From Candidatus Galloscillospira excrementavium (GTDB lineage: Bacteria; Bacillota; Clostridia; Oscillospirales; Oscillospiraceae), in contig DVHW01000017.1 of the NCBI GenBank assembly GCA_018711785.1, positions 1 to 6,270 of the forward strand: a stretch of DNA of 6,270 nucleotides. The letters are read 5' to 3'. Below are positions 5,748-6,270 of the stretch, one piece after another (position 1 is the stretch's first letter; each line of letters starts with the position of its first letter). The notes under the pieces are model-generated. The model was not told the DNA's origin, made no database searches, and worked only from the letters and a program-made list of their open reading frames with translations. The translations under genes were made by a program, and so were the position numbers.

Positions 5748-6270
5748 TTACTTGTTGTTGTCGTCGTCCACGACCTTGTAGTCGGCATCTACCACATTGG
5801 GGTCGCTGTCGGAGCTGGAACCGGCCTGGGCGCCGCCGGAGAAGCCCGCGCCGCCCATGTTGGCTCCGGCCTGACCGGCCTGGCCGCCCGCCTGGCTGTA
5901 CAGCTTCTCGCTGATGGGGTAGAAGGCCTTGGAGAGCTCCTCGGTGGCGGCCTTGATGGCGTTCACGTCGCTGCCCTTCAGGGCGTCCTTCAGCTTGGTG
6001 AGGGCGGAGTCCAGGGTGTTCTTGTCCTCGGCGGACAGCTTATCCTTCAGGTCCTCCATGACCTTCTCGGTCTGGTAGACCATCTGGTCGCCCTGGTTGC
6101 GAACGTCCACCTCTTCCTTGCGCTTGGCGTCCTCGGCGGCAAACTGCTCGGCCTCCTTGACGGCCTTGTCGATGTCCTCCTTGGACATGTTGGTGGAGGA
6201 GGTGATGGTGATGTGCTGCTCCTTGCCGGTGCCCAGGTCCTTGGCGGAGACATTGACGATGCCGTTGGCG
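5748..6270 (-). CDS. dnaK: Molecular chaperone DnaK (Hsp70), C-terminal part, 5' end outside window
   Basis: This is the last 173 codons of DnaK, the cytoplasmic ATP-dependent Hsp70 that binds unfolded peptides and cycles with DnaJ and GrpE. The gene enters at the right edge, and the first full codon is at 6269. The frame opens with [11 protein letters not shown] followed by GKEQHITI, the conserved end of the beta-sandwich substrate-binding domain (around residue 480 in E. coli numbering). An alpha-helical lid rich in Lys, Glu and Asp follows. The protein ends with a Gly/Ala/Gln-rich linker ([13 protein letters not shown]) and the acidic tail [15 protein letters not shown], typical of Firmicutes DnaK. 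A start at the Met codon near 6188 would cut into the substrate-binding domain and is not the true start. The nucleotide-binding domain and promoter are not in the window, so HrcA/CIRCE control cannot be judged. dnaJ follows on the same strand, as expected. The identity is secure. Confidence 0.97.
   Translation of the reverse strand, partial: ANGIVNVSAKDLGTGKEQHITITSSTNMSKEDIDKAVKEAEQFAAEDAKRKEEVDVRNQGDQMVYQTEKVMEDLKDKLSAEDKNTLDSALTKLKDALKGSDVNAIKAATEELSKAFYPISEKLYSQAGGQAGQAGANMGGAGFSGGAQAGSSSDSDPNVVDADYKVVDDDNNK

Noticed and set aside
6047..6253. 68-codon minus-strand frame within the dnaK region
   Set aside because: It is an out-of-frame reading of the DnaK coding sequence, and its Ser/Pro/Arg/Thr-rich product is an artefact.

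Overview
The window is a GC-rich (visibly above 60% in most genes) stretch of a bacterial chromosome in which every supported gene lies on the minus strand, so transcription runs from high to low coordinates. Codon use, strong GGAGG-type ribosome binding sites and protein features suggest a high-GC Clostridia/Eubacteriales member, perhaps Oscillospiraceae (Flavonifractor/Lawsonibacter-like). That placement is inference from protein style, not from a marker search.

In transcription order: (1) the 3' end of dnaK (5748-6270, cut by the window edge) and complete dnaJ (4446-5615), the core Hsp70/Hsp40 pair, separated by a 132-bp spacer with a very GC-rich hairpin inside short AATTGAC/GTCAATT arms; (2) a strong intrinsic terminator (4412-4447) that overlaps the dnaJ stop codon; (3) a 727-residue polytopic GT39/PMT-type glycosyltransferase (2194-4377) with an apparent discoidin-like domain inserted ahead of its catalytic Asp-Glu motif; (4) a PHP-family histidinol-phosphatase-like metallohydrolase (1352-2155), 38 bp downstream with no visible terminator between, so probably co-transcribed with the transferase; (5) a GNAT acetyltransferase (689-1276) of clearly lower GC, with its own likely extended -10 promoter and an 11-bp perfect inverted repeat just upstream; (6) a 235-bp spacer carrying a run of hairpins that resembles a dispersed intergenic repeat; (7) rpiB (13-453), the pentose-phosphate isomerase.

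The chaperone pair works together in protein folding. The remaining genes look like independent housekeeping or accessory functions (surface glycosylation, phosphoester hydrolysis, acetylation, sugar-phosphate isomerisation), not one pathway. I see no phage, CRISPR, transposase, tRNA or rRNA. There is no convincing new multi-gene system here. The most distinctive items are the discoidin-like insertion in the PMT enzyme, the terminator placed almost against that gene's ribosome binding site, and the structured intergenic elements.
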